From: Sapria himalayana
Taxonomy: Eukaryota > Streptophyta > Magnoliopsida > Malpighiales > Rafflesiaceae
Length of the DNA stretch: 64,000 nt
Direction: 5' to 3'
NCBI GenBank assembly: GCA_029783825.1
Contig: JAREIK010000500.1
Span: forward strand, 496,001-560,000
The notes under the pieces are model-generated. The model ran no database searches and had not been told where the DNA came from. It saw only the letters and a list, made by a program, of their open reading frames with translations. A program made the position numbers and the translations under genes. This document shows positions 13,600 to 28,500 of the stretch, one piece after another; position 1 is the first letter of the stretch; each line of letters opens with the position of its first letter.

Positions 13600-16500
13600 G
13601 ATAAATAGTTATTTATATTTTATATAAACAAATAAATCTCTATTAATTATTTTATAAATAGATAATTCATTATTATTTATTTAAAAGAAGACCATTTATT
13701 TTTACGAATTTTAAAATACAGAATTTATTATTACTTATTTAGGAATAAAGAAATTATTATTATTTATTTATAAATAAATAATTTATTATAAATAAATAAA
13801 TATAAAAATAATTTATTATTATCATAAGTGGATAATATAAAAAATAGAATATGCAAATAAATTCATAAAAAAATATTTAATTATTTATTTATAAATAAAA
13901 AAAGAGTGGAAAGTGGTTCCTCCACCACAAAACAATTGTGGTCAAGCACTAAAAGAAAATAGCTCCACATAAAGATTGTGGCTCAGGCTGTCCAGAACAA
14001 GAAAGAAAAAGACTCCAAGTTAGAACACTATTTTCTTAGAGCATCTCCAATGAGCTCACTAAAAACATGAATATCAATATTTTATTGAGTGTGCTTATAA
14101 AAATAGGGCTCCAAAGCACTCGCTATTCCGCTCACATTTTTGCCCCACCCACTTCTCGCTCAACAAATATAGCGAGCATTTATCGCTCACCAATACTATT
14201 CATTAGCTGCAAAATATTGTCGAACGTTCAAACTTTAGCTCCATTCATCGGCTTACCGCTTCGATAAACATTCGATAAACATTCGATAAATGTTTATCGA
14301 AAACTTCAGCTCCCTTCATCAGCTGCAAAATTTTGTCCCATCCACTTCTCGAAAACTTCAACAAACTTCAGCTCCCTTTATCGAAAACATTCGATAAACG
14401 TTCGAAAACTTCACCAAACTTCAACTCCCTTTTTCTGCGTCAATTATATTAACTTTCAATTGTGTTTGCATGAGCTATTGGGGAAGAATAGCCTCCGAAT
14501 TAGCGTCGGTGGTAGAAACTAGTTCATCAGCATCAATCCACATCTTTGTTGCTGCAGGAGCTGTTGTCAATACCGAAAAAAAAGGAGAAAATCTCCGTAG
14601 AACCAATCCTCATTTTGTAAAAATATTTACAGAATCATGTCTTGATTTTTAATTCTTTGGCATCATTCTTCTTCGTTACAGAATCGTGTTTGATTCTATA
14701 AAAATATTTACAAAATATTTACATAAACTTCTTTGGAAAACTAGTTGAAAATTCTTCGGCGTTGAACAATTACAGAATTGTGCCTAATCAATCCTCATTT
14801 GGTAAAAAAAAGGAGGAAAGCTCGTTGAACCAATCCTCATTTTTCTCCATTACAGAATCATGTCAGAATCATGATTTTCAATTCTTCGGCATCATTCTTC
14901 TCCATTATAGAATGTTTACAGAATCTTCATCCAATTTTTTTACAAATACAAGTTGCTAATTTATATTTTTAGGGCTAAAACTAGTTGAAAATTATCAAGT
15001 AACTAGTTGCATAAGCTTCTTGGTAGATGATAATTTGATTACATGTAATGCGATAAAAATATATTTTATGTTCTTGATTCAGCATTGTGCATAGAAATGA
15101 TTTATTGATATATTCTGTTTTGATAAATTCTATATTTTTGTTGTTCTTGGATATTTAGAATAATAGATAATGAATTCTTTGATTCAAAGTTGATTAAATA
15201 TTTTGATAAATTATGTTTTGTGTTTAATAAATTCAAGTTTATTATTTTAAGCCTCCTTGTTGGATTTGATGTTAATTCTTTCTATTCATGTAAATAAATA
15301 TTGCTTTTATGTGGTTAACCTCAATTCATCTTTGTTCTTCAACAATGTAGGTGCTTTGATGGATGAAAATGAATATTACTTTACTAATCTATTGAATGAG
15401 GCAACAAATATAGGTGAGTTTAACACTCAATCTGAAGAACAAATAACTCAGCCTTCACCAATATCACCTCAAAAAGAATCAACCACCAAAAAATATCGAG
15501 GCAGCAACTTTTCAATTGAGGAGGACTTAGTTTTAATCTCGGGCTGGCTGAATACTAGTGTGGATGCTGTGAAAGGGAATGAACAAAAATCTAAAAAGTA
15601 TTGACAAAGGATTTGAGAGTACTTCAACAATATTAAACCTGAGTCAGATTGTAATTGAAATCAAGTTTCTTTGATGAATCGTTGGTCTTCAATTCAACTG
15701 ACCACCAATAAATTTCGTGGTTGTTTTGACCAAATTAAAAGGTTAAATCAAAGTGGACTGACTGAGAAAGATAATGTATGAACATATTTTAATTACAAGT
15801 ATGATAATATTATTATGATACATAATATAATTGTACATTTTTTATTTTAGATATGCACCATAATGTATAAATTTCAGGTCCGTGATGCAAAGAAAGTATA
15901 CAAGAAAATTTATAAATCATCTTTTTCATTTGAACATTATTGGAATGAGTTGCAGTATACCCCAAAATGGATGGAGGATTCTCACTCAAAGAAACAAAAA
16001 ACAAAAAGTGATGCAACTGCTAGCAGTTCTAATCATTCAACACCAGAATCGATAAACATAGAAGATGACAGTGCGGACTTAGAGATGCCAATTGGAAGAA
16101 AAACTACGAAAAAATGAGTTAAAAAATCAAAGAACAAACTATCTGAAGATAATAATTCAAGTTCGACTTATTTTATTAAATTGTTTAAAGAAATGAAAGA
16201 AGAAAAAAAAAAGATGACGGAGAAGAAAATAACTTTCATGGAAAAAATAGTAGTTGTCGAACAAAAGAAGTTAGTTATTGAACAAGAAAATGTATAACTC
16301 GAGAAAATAGAGGAACAAAAAATAATGTGTATCGATACGAGTGTCCTTCCTCCAATTCAAGCTGAATATTTTAAGCGCATCCAGATAAAAATTATGACAA
16401 AAAAAATATAATTTTTCCATATTCACTGACTTGCAACTTGTGTTGTAATCTAGATTAAATTTATGAATGAATATTTGGATTTATTTTTTTTTATTTCACT

Positions 16501-19500
16501 ATTTTAAATTTTATGGCAAGGCACTACACATATTCATTAATATAATTTTACTGTTTTAAATTATGATATTTTTTAATTATATTTTTAAAAATTAGTTAAA
16601 GTTAGTTGAAATATTAAGCTATTTTGCTGAGCATGGTTGGAGTAATTTTTGAAGATTTGCTAGCTAAAATATTGAATTGATTATTTAAATATTTTTTTAC
16701 TAGATATTTTGTTGTGTATGGTTGGAGATGCTCTTATTCTTCTCCCCGTCTTCCTCTTCTCCATCTTGCAATCCCTTTCACCCGAATTAACCCAATTTTT
16801 TTTATATCTTCTTTTTCTCGCCAATGCTTCCAGCCATAATTTTTTTTTCTTTTTCTTCCTTCTAATCCACTTTCAGCCCCTAATCTTGGCATTTTTTTTT
16901 TCTGTTCTTGTGCTCTCAGTCATGAACTCCTTCCAGCACTAATTGGGGCATTTTCCTGTTCTTATATATTGCAAAAAATAAATATTTTTTTTATAAAAAA
17001 AATTTGATGAGGACAAAATTGTCTTCCAATAAAAAAAAGATTAAAAAAAAAACTAAGTAGTAAAAGAGAGTGCCTTTTTGGAGCCTCACACCTAGCGGAA
17101 GGTGTGAGGCTCCTAAAATAATAACTAAAGAAGGTATTTGATAATGAACTTAAAACACAATGTGAAGTGGTCTTCATATCATCCAATATTTGGACTAATA
17201 CATCATTGCCAAATTTATTGAATCTAAATGAAAACAAAAAAAAACATTTGGATTTCATTAGACTTTTCATCCTTAAGACGGTCCCACCATAAATTATTAT
17301 CGATCACAAGTCTTTAAAAAAATATGAAATACAAAATAAAATATTTAATATGATATTTGATAACGTGTCGAATAATAATGTCACTATAAGTATATTTGTG
17401 AGCATCATTAGAGATGATCCCTAAGATAATATTTTTCAAGTCACTTTAAAAATAATTTATCCCTCAATTAAACAAATATACAAATATTAAAATATCTAAC
17501 AAACTAAAAAAATTTTATTTTTAAAATTGTAAATGATATATATATAACTTGTTTTGATCATCTTTTTGTATAATCAAATATTTCTGTTTTAATATTTTCA
17601 TGCAAATGCAGGAAAGTAAATATTAAAAGACCGGAGATACAGCAGTAGCACAATAACAGATGTCCCGCTAACCAGTCAGTGAGCCAAAATTTTTGGAACA
17701 AAGTATGACCCGTCCAAAGATCCGACACACTCCAGTTAAATGAACCGAGAAAGTTTTTTAATATTAATATTTTGTATTTTATTTTTCAGGTTAGCATTTT
17801 TTCGGATCTGTACCTGTTCATCGTCTTTCTCTCTCTCTCTCTCTGTATGATTTATCGCGATTATCTCTATGCTGCACATACTGTAAGATAATTTTAGTTT
17901 TATCTGTAACGTATAAGTATTTTCTGATAGATGTAGCTAGTCATACTGAGCGACTAATAAACCACATTATTTCTAGTTTGTCTTTCATTTTTTTGATTCT
18001 GCCGTAGTTGAATTGTTGATTAGATATATATATATTATTTGTTATGTTATTATTTTGTTGCCTATCGTATCTTAAAATCTTAACTATGGAAGCACAATTG
18101 CCCAACAGTAAATGAATGTAAGACACTTATAAAATTATACATACTTTATGATGAATTTATGTGTTAATTATCAACATATAATATTTGACTAAGTTAATAA
18201 TACAATTAATAAACTGACGAATTATTATAAGATACAAATTTTATTTTTAAAATTCCTTTAAATCATTTATAATGTAATAAAAATATATTCCTTTGTATAC
18301 ACTCTTATCACATGCATTACACTTAGATGCATATGTAATGATAATAATTACTTTAACAAATATAAAAAATATCCAAATTTTTGTGTCATGACTATTGAAA
18401 TAAAAATAAAATATTCAAAATATTAATCTTTTATTCTCTATTAATTGCTTGGATACATATATGGATAATACGGTTAATATGAAGAAGATAGAAAATACTA
18501 TCAAATATATATTCACTTGCATGAACCAACAATAAAAACTAGATAGTAGGATTTATGAATATATTAGATAAAATATTTAAATATTAAGTAAATAAGAATA
18601 ATAGTTTTAGCAAACCTTTGAATACAAAAATAGACATGGTATTTAGAAACAATAACTTTTTGATTTAGTTAACTATGGGCAAACAACAAAAAGATACGTC
18701 AAATAGAAATGAACTTTTGAGATACTTAAATATTAATTATTATTTCATTTTATCTCAGAGTAATATAAAAAAAATTAACATATATAACTGATAAAAATAA
18801 TATGAATATACTTTTTTATGTAATTTAAAATAACACATGATCTACTAACTCCTCGAGTATCTAGTATAATAAAATTTACTTTTTTTATGGATATAAATAT
18901 AATTTTAGATAATAAGATCATACCACGATCATATATTATTAAAATTATATCATGATTAAAAGATTAGAAAAATTCATGAATGAATCTTTAAAATAAAATA
19001 AAAGAGATACATTTGTAGTAAAAATTACATTTATTATGTAAATTGCATTGCAATGTCACTATGTTCCTTATATTATAAAAGATTTTTAAGGCATTTAGGG
19101 GGTGGGGGTCATGACTTAATCTAGTTCATCAATTATTTTTTCACCAATTTTATTATTAATATATTAAAATGTCACATATTGCTAATCAACACAGGAATCC
19201 AATATAAAATATGTATAATTAAAATGATATCTAATATTCATGTAGAATTTTATTCTTTTTTAAACCTCTAAACTTACATAGTGTAAAACTTTTTTAGTCT
19301 GCAAGATGTCTTAATATATTTTAATATATTTTATATAAGGTCATATAAAAGTGAAACTATTTTAAGTCTACATTAATTAGTTCTATGTTTGTTAATTACT
19401 ATTTTTTTAAAAAAAAAAAAATTTTTATTACTTCATTCATACTAATCGACCTAAAAATCATACAATAAGCAAACTGCATGCATTTATACATAAAATAAAG

Positions 19501-22500
19501 TAATTTATGATCTTCTAAATTAATCATATTTTCTCTTGCATACACTTAATGATAAATAAATAAGAACAAAGAAACTAAAATTAATCTAAATTTAAATTTT
19601 TCATCATTCATAGTTAGTTTGGTTTGTCTAATATACTATCTTGTTTAGTTTATTGTACAATATATCTCATAAGTTATGCAATACTATAGTACTCCTACAT
19701 GTATATATATTTTTATAATATATACATTATATTGAATCTTCTTTGATGTACTATTATTTTTATTTTTAATTATTTTAAAAATTATGTACAATGATCAAGA
19801 CTGACTTATGACTAAATGACAACTCAATTTCAAATATTTTATTCAATTTGTCATTATCTATATCTAGATATACATCATTTTATGATATTCATTATTTTAT
19901 ATCCTTTCGCTTAAAAACTTTTGAATATGAAAAAAAAAATTATTGTATGTTATATTAAAAAAAAAAAATAACTCAAAAAAAATATGTACCTTCAACCCAT
20001 AGTTGTGAAATGCGCACCTAAGCTCAAGGCACAATCACTCCCTAGCTATAGTGTCTCACCTTCCAAGGCATCCGCCTTACTGAAGAAGCACGCCTTATAT
20101 ACTATAGTTTTTTTTAAATATATTTATTCTCAAATTTTATAATTATATATTGAAATTTATATAATTTCATTTATTTTTTTATCAATAGAATCATATTTAA
20201 TAAAAATTTATGTGCATCTAAAGTCACATTTCATTTCACAAAAACTCATGCCTTAGGTGCGTCTTGAGCCTCAAGGCTCCAAGAAACCTTTGCCCCTTGG
20301 TGCGCCTTGGACTTTTTAAAACTATGCTTCAACCATGAAATATTTAAATAAAGCAATCTAAAGTCAAATAATAATTAGTCTACAATCACCAATTAGAATA
20401 TTTGCCCACCAATATTAATTTATTGATAGTCTCAATTCTCAAGTGAATTATTATTTATATATAAAAAATTAAATAAAAAAAATACTTAAAACATATTATT
20501 ACAAGATAATTGTGAATTTTTTAAAAAAATTTAATTTAAATGTAAAAAACTATAATATTAATATCATATTTATTAAATAATTTTAAGATATAATAATATT
20601 TTCAATTTTTTTTATTTTAAAATATAGAGATTATAAATTCAATAGCAATTGGATATCTATCCATTAACATTAGAAGAAATCCAATAAGTTAGCATATATA
20701 TATATATATATATTACTCTTTTTAAATGCAACAGTGACTTGACACTGTGCTGTCAGAATGCAATCATTGCTGCCAACACTAATCTAAAATTTTAAATGAT
20801 ACGTGTGCATTCATGTGCCTTATTTATAAATATTATTATAAAATACTAGTGTGAATGCACATGCCAATTTTATAAGAGCGCCAACATGACATGCAAGTGG
20901 CAGACACGAACCATGCCTGTTCGTGATTATCATGCTAGTGAGTCATGCCTAGCAAAGCAAAAGGCCATTCCTTGCAAGCCCGACACGGCACAAGTCATGT
21001 CGTGGGCCAATGCATTGATAGGTCAAAGCACAACACTAGACCAATTTGCATCATGCCATGCATAGCATTTTAGTGGTGTGCCTGAGGTTGGGCTTGAGAA
21101 TTGGCCAATGGGCCATACCACATTTAAATTTTGCAGCTATTTTACACTGATTGATTATGGCTGAAAGGACAAAATTTATCACTATCAAGTCGATCACGAC
21201 AAATTATTTAAAAAAAATAAATAAAAAACTAATATATAATGCAAGCTGTTTGATTTCATTCAACGGACAACAATTGATTTGGTAAAAGAAATCCAACTAC
21301 AATTGAACTTCAACCCCAAAAATAAATAAAAAATATTTTTACAAAGAAAAAGATTTATATAATAGTATAATAACATATTTTTTTCATAATTTATGTCTGT
21401 TTAAAATCTATCATCTCCTCTCTATTTCTCAAACTCATATTCTTAAAATGTAAAAATCGCCCAATATTTAATTTTGTTTTATATATATTTTTTATTTTGA
21501 ATTGAATTTATAATATTATTATATTTTTGATTTGGTAAAATCATTTTTACTGATGAGATGCTAAAATAATTACATGTGTTGAATTGTTACATGTTTCTAA
21601 CACAAAGGTATACATTGCATATTTAATTTTTTGAAATTATCTTTTTAATTATTTTATTTTTAAAAAGTTTAATAAAGTTAATTAAATTATAATTTGTAAA
21701 AATAATTTCTTATCAAAAATCTCTAAAAACTTGAACTAGATTAAAAATAATTATTTAGTTGTGCTATCGCTCAGGACATCGGTCCATTGACCTAAAAAAT
21801 ATAATAATAGGTGAACATCATTAGTATAAACACACTTTAATATAACTAAAAATAAAAATTTTAAACGTATCAGAAAATTTGATATAATATATATATTGTA
21901 AATAATGTGTACTTATAGAAATATCAATAATAGTAAATACCTTAAAAGATATGACCACAATATACTAAAAAATATATTATATTAGATTCCAAATAAGCTC
22001 AACTCAATTACTTTATGTTATGAATAATATAATATTTGAATACGAGATTCAAATAATATATTATGTATCATATCTTTAAAAGTAAATCAGCTTCAACTTG
22101 AATGACTTCTTTCATTTATTGTCATGAGTTGACAAAAGAAAATATAACAAAATTCATCACTAACATAAATATTCCAATTAGATTTACCAAAAATTCTAAA
22201 TTACTTTATGTTATGAACAAATACAGCAGTTCATTTACCATGGAATTACTAGGTCGATCAGTAGAGATGACGATATAAAAATTATAAAATAAAAAAAATA
22301 GTGATTAACCAACTTAAGGTGCAAAGAGAGATGATTTTCATAATGTCTGATATTTAAACTAGTTATGATATCAATGCATTCACATGCATGATCGCCCACT
22401 TTGTTAATTTAAAATAAAAATTAAATAAAAAATATTAATATTCTATGAAATTTTCATCTTCATGATGACCCTATTATTTTTTTAATGTTTATCGAGTATC

Positions 22501-25500
22501 TTTAGTGAATATGAGATTCAAATATAATTTTTAATATAATATTTAATAATATTTCAAATAATAGTATAATAATTTATATTTTTATCAAATTTATTATGTT
22601 AATTATATGTCATTTAATAAACTTAAAAATACAAGTGAAAATAAAATAATTTTCCCTACATTAAACTATATAACAAATACACTAAAATAATTTAAAACAT
22701 CTTCTAGACTACAAGAGTTTGACACACTATGTAAGTCAACAAGACTGAAAAAAAAAATTCAAATGGATATCATATACCAATAAAATTATACCTACCTAAT
22801 ATCAGATTCATGTGTTAACTACCAACATATGATATTTGACTATATTAATAATAAAAATAATAATTGATCAATCAGACTATGAGATATAAATTTCATATGA
22901 AGTTCCTTAATATATTTTATAATATAACGAACATGTGTCTGTCTATATATATTCTCATCACATGCATTATAATTAGGTGCATATATAATATTAGTAGTTT
23001 ATTTAGTATATAGAATATCCAAATTCTAAAATCATGACCTTTAGAATATAAATAAAACATTTAAAATAATAATCTTTCTATCTATTTTTTTATTATTTGA
23101 CTTCCTCTATGAATCCCTAATTTAAGATGCAATGAAAAAAATATATTATAAAATATATATCCATATACATGAACTAACCACAAGAACGTGATGATAAAAT
23201 TTATAAATAATCAGATAATTTATTTAAATATTAAATAATAAGTATGATAATTTTAATAAATTTCTAAATAAGAATATCAATATTATTTTTAAAGATAATA
23301 ACTTTTTAATTCAATTTGATATGGATAATATATTCAAAGATAATTGATACTTAAATATCAATTATTACTTAATCTTATTTAATAATGACATTAATAATTT
23401 TAATATATTAAATTAGTAAAAATTATATGAATTGATATTTCTGTATTATTTAAAATGACAAATAATTTAATGACTCATTCGATATCTAGTATAATATCGA
23501 AATATATTTTTTCTATGATTATTAATATGATTTCCAGATAGGAACACACTACGATTAGATATCATTAAAATACTTTTCTACTTACAAAATTAGAAGGATT
23601 CAATAATTAATCTTTAAGATAAAATAAAAAGACTAAATTTAAATAATAATATAAATACACATGAAAATGAAAATGTTATTGTCAAAATAATGAACTTTAA
23701 TGATCTGAATCATACAAACTAATTTTGGTATTCAATGTCTTTTTATTTTATTAAAATTTCAAACATTTATGTATTATAATATATTGTTTTAATATTAGGG
23801 TAGTTAAATTTAATTTTCAAAAAATAAATTATTTATGCTATATATCATTACTATAATATAATAATTAATAATTTATAAAATTAAAATTTAAAACATAAGA
23901 CCTGAAAGCGGGCCTGGATCAGTCATCAATGCCCAGTGGCAGCAAACCTTCTGCAAGTGACACCTGTCATTGTGCACATTGCTCCTGATAGATGTTTGCG
24001 GTGTACACACCCCATGGATAAACGTTCTACTTCAGGATACTGTATTTTTATTGGAGCTAATCTAATATCTTGGAAGAGTAAAAAATAAAATATTGTGGCC
24101 AAATCTAGCGCTGAAGCCGAGTATCAAGCAATGGCTCTTACAATATGTGAACTTATATGGTTGAGACATAATATTTGCGAGTTGAGATTTGGAAAGGATA
24201 AACAGATGAAACTCATATGTGATAACTAGGCCGCATTACATTATGCATTCAATCCAATCTTTCATGAAAAGACTAATCATATTAAAGTTGACTGTTACTT
24301 CATTAGATAGAAGATCACATCAGCATGTGTTGCTACAAATTTTGTAAATTCAAATGATCAATTAACAGGCATCTTCACTAAATCTCTTAGAAATCCTATG
24401 ATTAAATACATTTATAACAATATATGTGCAAATGACATATATGATCCAACTTGAGAGAGTGTATTGAATATCAAATAAATAAAAAAGGGTACACATGTAA
24501 AAAGTCGTAGCAATTGATAGATGATGACTAACCTAGGCTACTCCTCAATTTTCCTACATCAAATAGCAAGTGATTTCGACTGGCATTGTGCTAACTGCTG
24601 GTGATTCTGAAAAGGTAGTAGTAACTCTCTCTCTCTCTATCCATCTTTCTACAGTGCCCATGCCAATTTTTTACATAGAGATAAGCAGAAGATAAATGAA
24701 TGTCCTGGCCAAAAAAAAATTTATTGGAAAGTGGCGTTTCAATGTGCATACCACATTTCTAGTAAATTTTAGAGAAAAATGATTGGTTTGTGTCTTGTGA
24801 GCATAATGAGAGGGGAAACTTCTCGGTCAAAATAGAATTTTATGCAAATTTGAAGAATAAAGATAAGAAGATATTGTATGCCTGCTGATGTTGGGTACAC
24901 TTTGATAGTGCCATTTTGAAAGAATTGATAGGGTTACTAGGAGAAAATGATAATATGTACCTCAAGTCCCTAAGAGTGTCCAAATTTTAAAGAAATGACC
25001 AATACTTTGATAAATATAAAAGGAGAATAGATAATAACTTCGAAAAACACCTATGAATTTTTTATGTGAGAACTCAGAGGTTTAAAGTGTGATTGTATTT
25101 TATATGCTCATTTTTGTAACATATACTCTATGCCTCAAATATCACATAAAGAAGAGAGCAATTGTACTTTAAGCCCTTTCGATCTGATGTACATTTGATG
25201 TGGAGAAGATGCTTGAAAAATTTATTCTTAATTATCAAGGGAGTAAATTTTTTGGTCAAATAATTCACTCTACCATTATTACTATAGTATGTAAAGCCGA
25301 ATGACTCTTTATGGATAATAGCAAAAATAAACATTTACAATTGTAAACCCCCTCTTAGAGGCTCAATTTGCTGCAAAATAGACTCTAACAGTGATTAGCA
25401 AATATAAATAGTTCAATTTGTTGATATGAAAGCATTTACAATAATGGATCACCCCAAGGGAATGTTCCCAAGGGAATGCCCAGCCCGTATTGAAAGGTTT

Positions 25501-28500
25501 GTCACTATTAAGGTATTACTTTTATACATTGTAGGATGGTCATTAAGGACTCATGTTCTAAAAATGAAGAATTATCTAGATAATTTGGAAGAAATTAGTC
25601 TAGTGATCAGTTAAGAGTTGATTATTGACATTATCCACCAAACCATACTAGATACATATGATAGTTTTAAAATAAACTATAATATGTATAAGTTGAGCTT
25701 GCAATTTCTTTTCCAAAGATCAAGCTCTTAGAGAAAAAATATTCCCTATCCTAAGTTACATAACCTTGGGCTACGGATTAATTTTAGGGTTGAGTTTGAG
25801 TTGTTTGTAATTTTTAGTCCTATACTTACATTTTACTTTCCTCTTCATGTTTTTTTTTAGTCCTATAATTTTGAAGCATCATAACATTACTAGTACTCTT
25901 AATACTTTGCTTAGCAGTCATAAGCATCTCATATAGCTCAATAACTGATTTCTCTAAATTACACACACATGTAAAGTACCCTATTTATGATAATATTAAC
26001 AATCTACTAAGTACTAACTCACTCCTAAAAACAAAATATGAGATTCACACCAGGACAATGAGTATAAAATACATGTTTGTTTTATGATTAAGACAAGTAT
26101 ACAAGAGAGATTGTTAATAACTTCCACCTGATATGTGCACATTGTGCACGTATCCATTTAAAAATTCCTGTTGCTGTGCAGTATGCAGTGTACACACCCC
26201 ACACCACCTACACTGCAGCCCGCGCTCCAGCCCCCAGGTGCAGGGCCAGGAGAGATCAGAGGACCAGCCCAGGGTCCAGGAGCTACCAACAGTCAACAGG
26301 GCAGGTGCCCAATCGCGCTGGTTATAGGCGGCATGACCCGGCACGCCCACCTACCCCAGCTGGGCCATCTGGGCATATCAAGCCAACCTCATTTGGTTTC
26401 ATACCAGAATGGCACGACTCAATTTGAGAGACCATGATGTGTCCAGCTTGGCTCAATGGCACGAATGAGCCATTTTAATTCAGGTCGTGCTAGCACAGAA
26501 TGACCCTCTTGACACCTGAAGCGTCGACACCTATTACATCCATGCAGCAATAGAGCACGTCACCATTTTATGGCAATAACAAATGTCATCCCAGTAAAGG
26601 TCTCAATTCAAAATATATATTAGAAGACGATGATTTACTCCAAACCCAAAGATAAGTATTGAGATTTATTTTCAAAAAGTTAACCAAAAGTACTACAAAG
26701 AGATAGATTGACTATAAGTGATATCTAGGTGTCCTCATTAAATTCATCAACAAAGAAACTTATACTTAATAGAGATGAATACATAAAATCTCTCTCCAAA
26801 ACAACAATAGATATTTTTTTTTTCTTTAAATGTTACTGATTGCTTCACTTAAACTTATATTTAAAAATTTTAGATTATCAACACAAGAACTAATAATTAT
26901 ATCATTAATTATTATGTCATATTTATCATATTTTTCTCTTATTTTGAAAATATTTTTGTATTAAATAGTAAACGGTTAATATCCAATTGATACAAGAGTA
27001 TTCAACTTGATTCTTTATTACTTTACTGTATCATGTTTATTCCCAATTATCCCATTGGCCTACTTTTTTTAACTTATCTTTTCAGACAACTCGATTCTAA
27101 TTTTATTTTTATTTCTATAAATTTTTATTTGTAAGATCGACAGACTCTCAACAAGTTTCTATTTATAATTGAGTATTGTAGATAGTTTCTCCTTCTAGGT
27201 GTTTTGGTGTGTTTAATCATTTACTAGTACATTCACAATTAAATTATCTATCACTAGCCAAGTTAAAAATATTATAACTATAATTATTAAATTGAGATTC
27301 GAATTAAGAATCAGAATGTTTAATTAGTAAATAGAACATCGAATCGTGAATCAAATTTTTTATGATTTTTTTTCATATTAATTAATTTCTATTTCCTGTA
27401 GTTATTAATTTTTTTTGTATTTTAGTTTTTATTTTTCTGATTTTTTGTTATTTTATTATTTTTCAAATTAAATTCATAATACTAAAGGTTAAAGTTATTT
27501 TTTTTATTTTAATTAATTCTTAAATTTGACAATTTTTTTTGGTATTTTAATTTTTTTTGATTTTTTGAGGATCTTGATCCCATAAGAATCAGTATTATAT
27601 CGATTCATGTAAATCATTTCGCGATTCAATGATTAAGTCTTTGATTCGTGCATATTTTTTTTCTTTTAAAATGTCAGACCATTTATTCCATGAATCATAA
27701 ATCATGAATCGAACCATAAATCATATGATTCTTATTACAGTAATTTTAACATAGTCTAAAGAATATTTTTTTTCCAAGAATATGAGACGTACCAATTAAA
27801 AATATTATAAATTTCCATAATACACATCAGTTTAGTAAGAGTAAAGACTCATTTGATTTAGCATACTCAAACATATTATGACCTAGTAATGGTATGACCA
27901 CAAAATTTTATATATTTCATTAATTTTATTCATGATTAATCATGACATACATGAGTATATATTTTTTCTTGATTGATCATAATTATTTTCTAATTTTAAG
28001 ACGTTTCAAAAAATGATATAAAAATTAATTTCATAATAATATAAAAAAAAAATAAAAAATAATAATACATCAGAATAAATATCAGACAAACTCAACACTT
28101 ACTACATAGATCATAAAATCATATACCATACATTTCATGGCAATAGACTTCGACATGATAAGTTGCTCAAAGAAAAAATAAACATATGATTGAGACAGCT
28201 TAGAAACTCTTACTTTCAAAAAAAATTCTAAAAATTATTTAGCATACTTCTTAGTGTATTTGATAGTATTTATTTTGTCTATAATCTCTCATTATAATTG
28301 AATAAGTTTGCACTTAGAGCCTTAAGATGTATCGTTATTAGATATTTTAGTTCCCAAAGAGCCTATCAATGTTTTTCACTAAAAAATAGTATTAATGAAA
28401 TGCGCATAAATGGAAACTCATTTTTAAATGAGTTTGGGAATAATGTGAGTCAATAAGTCACACAGATTCATCACTTTTTTTCTCAGTTAGTCAAATCCAT

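Larger units (their letters stand above)
14039..16733 (+). mobile_element. PIF/Harbinger element carrying only the Myb/SANT-like ORF (2695 bp)
   Basis: Starts GAGCATCTCCAATGAGC and ends GGTTGGAGATGCTC, with TTA duplicated at 14036-14038 and 16734-16736. Both are diagnostic for PIF/Harbinger. The left 400 bp contains repeated TTCGATAAACATTCGATAAA and TTCAGCTCCC words. The right half holds a degenerate ORF of the Myb/SANT-like accessory type (15359-16411). I see no DDE transposase, and the remaining space is too small for one, so mobilisation would need a partner elsewhere. Confidence 0.85.

Noticed and set aside
18130..23660. The two similar ~0.9-kb segments (18130-19060 and 22780-23660) as an LTR pair
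   Set aside because: Both align with the hAT transposase at 62550-63800, so they are two fossil hAT copies rather than LTRs of one retroelement.
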